Assembly (NCBI RefSeq): GCF_000526315.1
Contig: NZ_JAFV01000001.1
Coordinates: 1,426,001 to 1,490,000, forward strand
Source: Methylopila sp. 73B
Lineage (GTDB): Bacteria > Pseudomonadota > Alphaproteobacteria > Rhizobiales > Methylopilaceae
Length of the DNA stretch: 64,000 bases
Direction of reading: 5' to 3'
This document shows, piece by piece, positions 62,103 through 64,000 of this stretch (positions are counted from its first letter, which is position 1; each line of letters begins with the position of its first letter). Made by a program: the position numbers and the translations under genes. The notes beneath the pieces are model-generated. The model saw only the letters and a list, made by a program, of their open reading frames with translations. It had not been told where the DNA came from and searched no databases.

Positions 62103-63406
62103 CGACGTCCCGCCTGCGCATCGCCGTCGTCGGCTCCGGCATCTCCGGCGCCGGCGCGGCCTTCGCGCTCCACCCCCACCACGACGTCACGGTCTACGAG
62201 CGCGAACCGCGTCCGGGCGGCCACAGCCACACGGTCGACGTCGACTACGACGGCGTGCGGATCGCCGTCGACACCGGGTTCATCGTCTACAATGGCCTGA
62301 ACTACCCGAACCTCACCGCCCTGTTCGACCATCTCGGCGTCGCCACCAAGGCGACCGAGATGAGCTTCGGGCTGTCGCTCGACCGAGGCGCTTTCGAATG
62401 GTCGGGCAAGACGCTTGGCGCACTGTTCGCCCAGCGCCGCAACTTGGTCGCGCCGTCCTATCTCTGGATGCTGCGCGAGGTGATGCGGTTCAACAAGCTC
62501 TGCGTCGCGGACAAGGCGGCCGGCGCGCTGGTCGGCCTCAGCCTCGGCGACTGGCTGGACCGGCGCCGCTTCGCCCGGCGCTTCCGCGAGGACTACCTCG
62601 CCCCCATGGCGGCCGCGATCTGGTCGACTCCCGCGGCGCACGTGCTGGACTTCCCCGCCGAGAGCTTCGTCGCCTTCTTCGCCAACCACCGGCTGATCAA
62701 CACCGAGCGTCCGATCTGGCGCACGGTCGAAGGCGGCAGTAGGTCCTACGTCGAGAAGCTCAACGCGCCCTTGCGCGACAGATTGCGCCTGGGCGCGCCC
62801 GTGGCGTCGATCGCCCGCGACGACCTCGGCGTCACCGTGACGGACGCCGCCGGCCGGGCCGAGCGGTTCGACCAGGTGGTCCTGGGAGCGCACACCGACG
62901 AATCGCTCCGGCTGTTGACCGACGCGAGCGACGCCGAACGCGCGGTGCTGGGCGCGATCCGGTACCGGCCCAACGACGTCTGGCTGCACAGGGACGCGCG
63001 CCTGATGCCGAGGCGCAGGGCGGTGTGGTCGGCCTGGAACTACCTCGGCAGCCGGACCGATCCCGCCGTCGCCGCACGCGACGTCGCGGTGACCTATTGG
63101 ATGAACGAGCTGCAGGGCGTCGATCCCGAACGTCCGCTGTTCGTGACGCTGAACCCGCCGTTCGAGCCCGACCCGGCGCTGACCTTCGCCCGCTTCCGCT
63201 ACGACCATCCTCAGTACGACGCCGCAGCCTTGGCGGCCCAGCGGCGGTTGCCCGAGATCCAGGGCAAGCGCCGGACGTGGTTCTGCGGCGCCTGGACCGG
63301 GTTTGGGTTTCACGAAGACGGCTTGTCATCGGGCCTCGCCGTGGCGGATGCTCTGGGAGCCGCGCCGCCGTGGCGCGCGCCGAGCTTCGCCGAGGCTGCG
63401 GAGTGA
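62099..63406 (+). CDS. FAD-dependent oxidoreductase, amine oxidase-like
   Basis: 435 residues. IAVVGSGISGAGAAFAL at the N-terminus (FAD Rossmann), then REPRPGGHSHTVDVDYDG, VDTGFIVYNGLNYPNLTALF, and a C-terminal RRTWFCGAWTGFGFHEDGLSSG closing the FAD site. Same group as the COG2907 predicted NAD/FAD-binding proteins that sit next to DUF1365 and cyclopropane-fatty-acid synthase genes. Probably acts on an unsaturated or modified fatty acid. It overlaps phrB and DUF1365 by 4 bp each, so all three are coupled. Confidence 0.92.
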   Translation: MTTSRLRIAVVGSGISGAGAAFALHPHHDVTVYEREPRPGGHSHTVDVDYDGVRIAVDTGFIVYNGLNYPNLTALFDHLGVATKATEMSFGLSLDRGAFEWSGKTLGALFAQRRNLVAPSYLWMLREVMRFNKLCVADKAAGALVGLSLGDWLDRRRFARRFREDYLAPMAAAIWSTPAAHVLDFPAESFVAFFANHRLINTERPIWRTVEGGSRSYVEKLNAPLRDRLRLGAPVASIARDDLGVTVTDAAGRAERFDQVVLGAHTDESLRLLTDASDAERAVLGAIRYRPNDVWLHRDARLMPRRRAVWSAWNYLGSRTDPAVAARDVAVTYWMNELQGVDPERPLFVTLNPPFEPDPALTFARFRYDHPQYDAAALAAQRRLPEIQGKRRTWFCGAWTGFGFHEDGLSSGLAVADALGAAPPWRAPSFAEAAE

Positions 63407-64000
63407 CGGGATACGAGGCGCCCAGCTTTCGGCCGCCGGAGGCCGCCGCGTCGCTCTACCCGGGCGAGGTTATGCACGCGCGCCTCAAGCCGTTTGTTAA
63501 CCGGTTTGTTTACCGGGTGTTCGCCTTGTTGATCGATTTGGACCGGCTTGACGTCGCTTGCCGCGCCGCGCGCCTGTTCTCGGTCGGCCGCTTCAATCTC
63601 GCGAGCTTCCACGAGGCGGACCACGGGCCGGGCGACGGCTCCTCGCTGTCGACCCATGTCCGCGGCCTGCTGGCGCGGGCCGGACAGGACCCGGAGGGCG
63701 GCCGCGTGCTGCTGCTCTGCTACCCCCGCATCCTCGGCTACGTGTTCAATCCCTTGAGCGTCTACTGGCGCTACGACGACGCGGGCGCCCTCACCGCCGT
63801 CGTCTACGAGGTGACCAACACCTTCGGCGAGCGGCACGCCTATGTCGCTCCGGTCAAGGATGGCGAACTCACCGAAGCCGGGCTCCGCCAGGAGCGGGAC
63901 AAGCTGTTCTACGTCTCGCCCTTTCTCGAGACCGCGATGCGCTACGCCTTCCGCATCCGCCCGCCGACCGACGACGTTCGGCTGCGCATCCTAGAAAGCG
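63403..64000 (+). CDS. DUF1365 family protein (cut off by window end)
   Basis: At least 199 residues, open at the window edge. GTG at 63403 overlaps the previous stop. Motifs of DUF1365: LYPGEVMHARLKPFVNRFVYRVFALLIDLD, then FNPLSVYWRYD and VYEVTNTFGERHAY. DUF1365 proteins are about 260-280 residues and usually precede a cyclopropane-fatty-acid-synthase-like methyltransferase gene. Rhodobacter relatives of this cluster belong to the singlet-oxygen response and to furan fatty acid synthesis; assigning that role here is inference. Confidence 0.9.
   Translation, partial: MTGYEAPSFRPPEAAASLYPGEVMHARLKPFVNRFVYRVFALLIDLDRLDVACRAARLFSVGRFNLASFHEADHGPGDGSSLSTHVRGLLARAGQDPEGGRVLLLCYPRILGYVFNPLSVYWRYDDAGALTAVVYEVTNTFGERHAYVAPVKDGELTEAGLRQERDKLFYVSPFLETAMRYAFRIRPPTDDVRLRILES

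Overview
The window is about 64 kb of GC-rich, densely coding chromosomal DNA from an alphaproteobacterium, most likely of the order Hyphomicrobiales (Rhizobiales). This rests on gene content: a giant growth-pole-ring (GPR/RgsE-like) protein, a PopZ gene beside valS and tolC, the dusB(nifR3)-ntrB-ntrC cluster, fused ispDF, IalB, an NDUFS6-like zinc-finger protein and HspQ. Genus cannot be fixed from the sequence. I see no insertion sequence, prophage or CRISPR array. The accessory signal comes from several families of short intergenic palindromic repeats and from a Gram-negative sortase locus.

Layout. 0-3.3 kb: Hpt protein, 2Fe-2S ferredoxin, ferredoxin-NADP reductase and a CoxE-like VWA protein. 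3.6-11 kb: one 7.4-kb gene for a 2465-residue membrane-anchored helical repeat protein. 11-16.3 kb: a DUF6152/DUF6644 pair, then a four-gene Mla-type lipid transport operon. 16.4-23 kb: a DUF1611 (DgcN-like) gene, then dusB-ntrBC divergent from ispDF-pncC. 23.2-30.5 kb: gamma carbonic anhydrase, small DUF genes, cysE, a hydrolase, a flavin monooxygenase and unknown genes. 30.7-41 kb: UbiH-type hydroxylase, AEC transporter, LpxL-like acyltransferase, CoA-ester lyase, hspQ, ialB, an oligopeptide-type binding protein, a degenerate acyl-CoA synthetase, a DsbA-like protein and argC. 42-48.6 kb: quinone oxidoreductase, SDR and a four-gene polyamine-type ABC importer with palindromic elements at its gene junctions. 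48.6-54.8 kb: valS, popZ, tolC and pcm. 55-60.5 kb: tRNA-Cys, a lipoprotein, tRNA-Asn, an HTH regulator divergent from a VIT/VWA sortase substrate and its class GN sortase, and an orphan B12-type binding protein. 60.6-64 kb: photolyase, flavin oxidoreductase and DUF1365 (cut by the window end), behind a candidate ECF-type promoter.

Systems. The GPR-like protein and PopZ point to polar growth and pole organisation. MlaE, MlaF, MlaD and the lipoprotein form a complete inner-membrane side of an MCE lipid transporter. NtrB/NtrC form the nitrogen two-component system. The sortase pair is self-contained: substrate and enzyme genes overlap by 4 bp. The photolyase cluster resembles light or singlet-oxygen response clusters.

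Most notable. (1) The giant protein has nested repeats: 22-residue units grouped into an exact 88-codon (264-bp) super-repeat in six in-register copies, then a switch to an exact 18-residue period for 13 units. (2) A palindromic intergenic element lies in frame inside the predicted N-terminus of an ABC permease. (3) The class GN sortase locus has a linked HTH regulator. (4) A TGATCC-N18-TAGGCT promoter candidate lies upstream of the photolyase.
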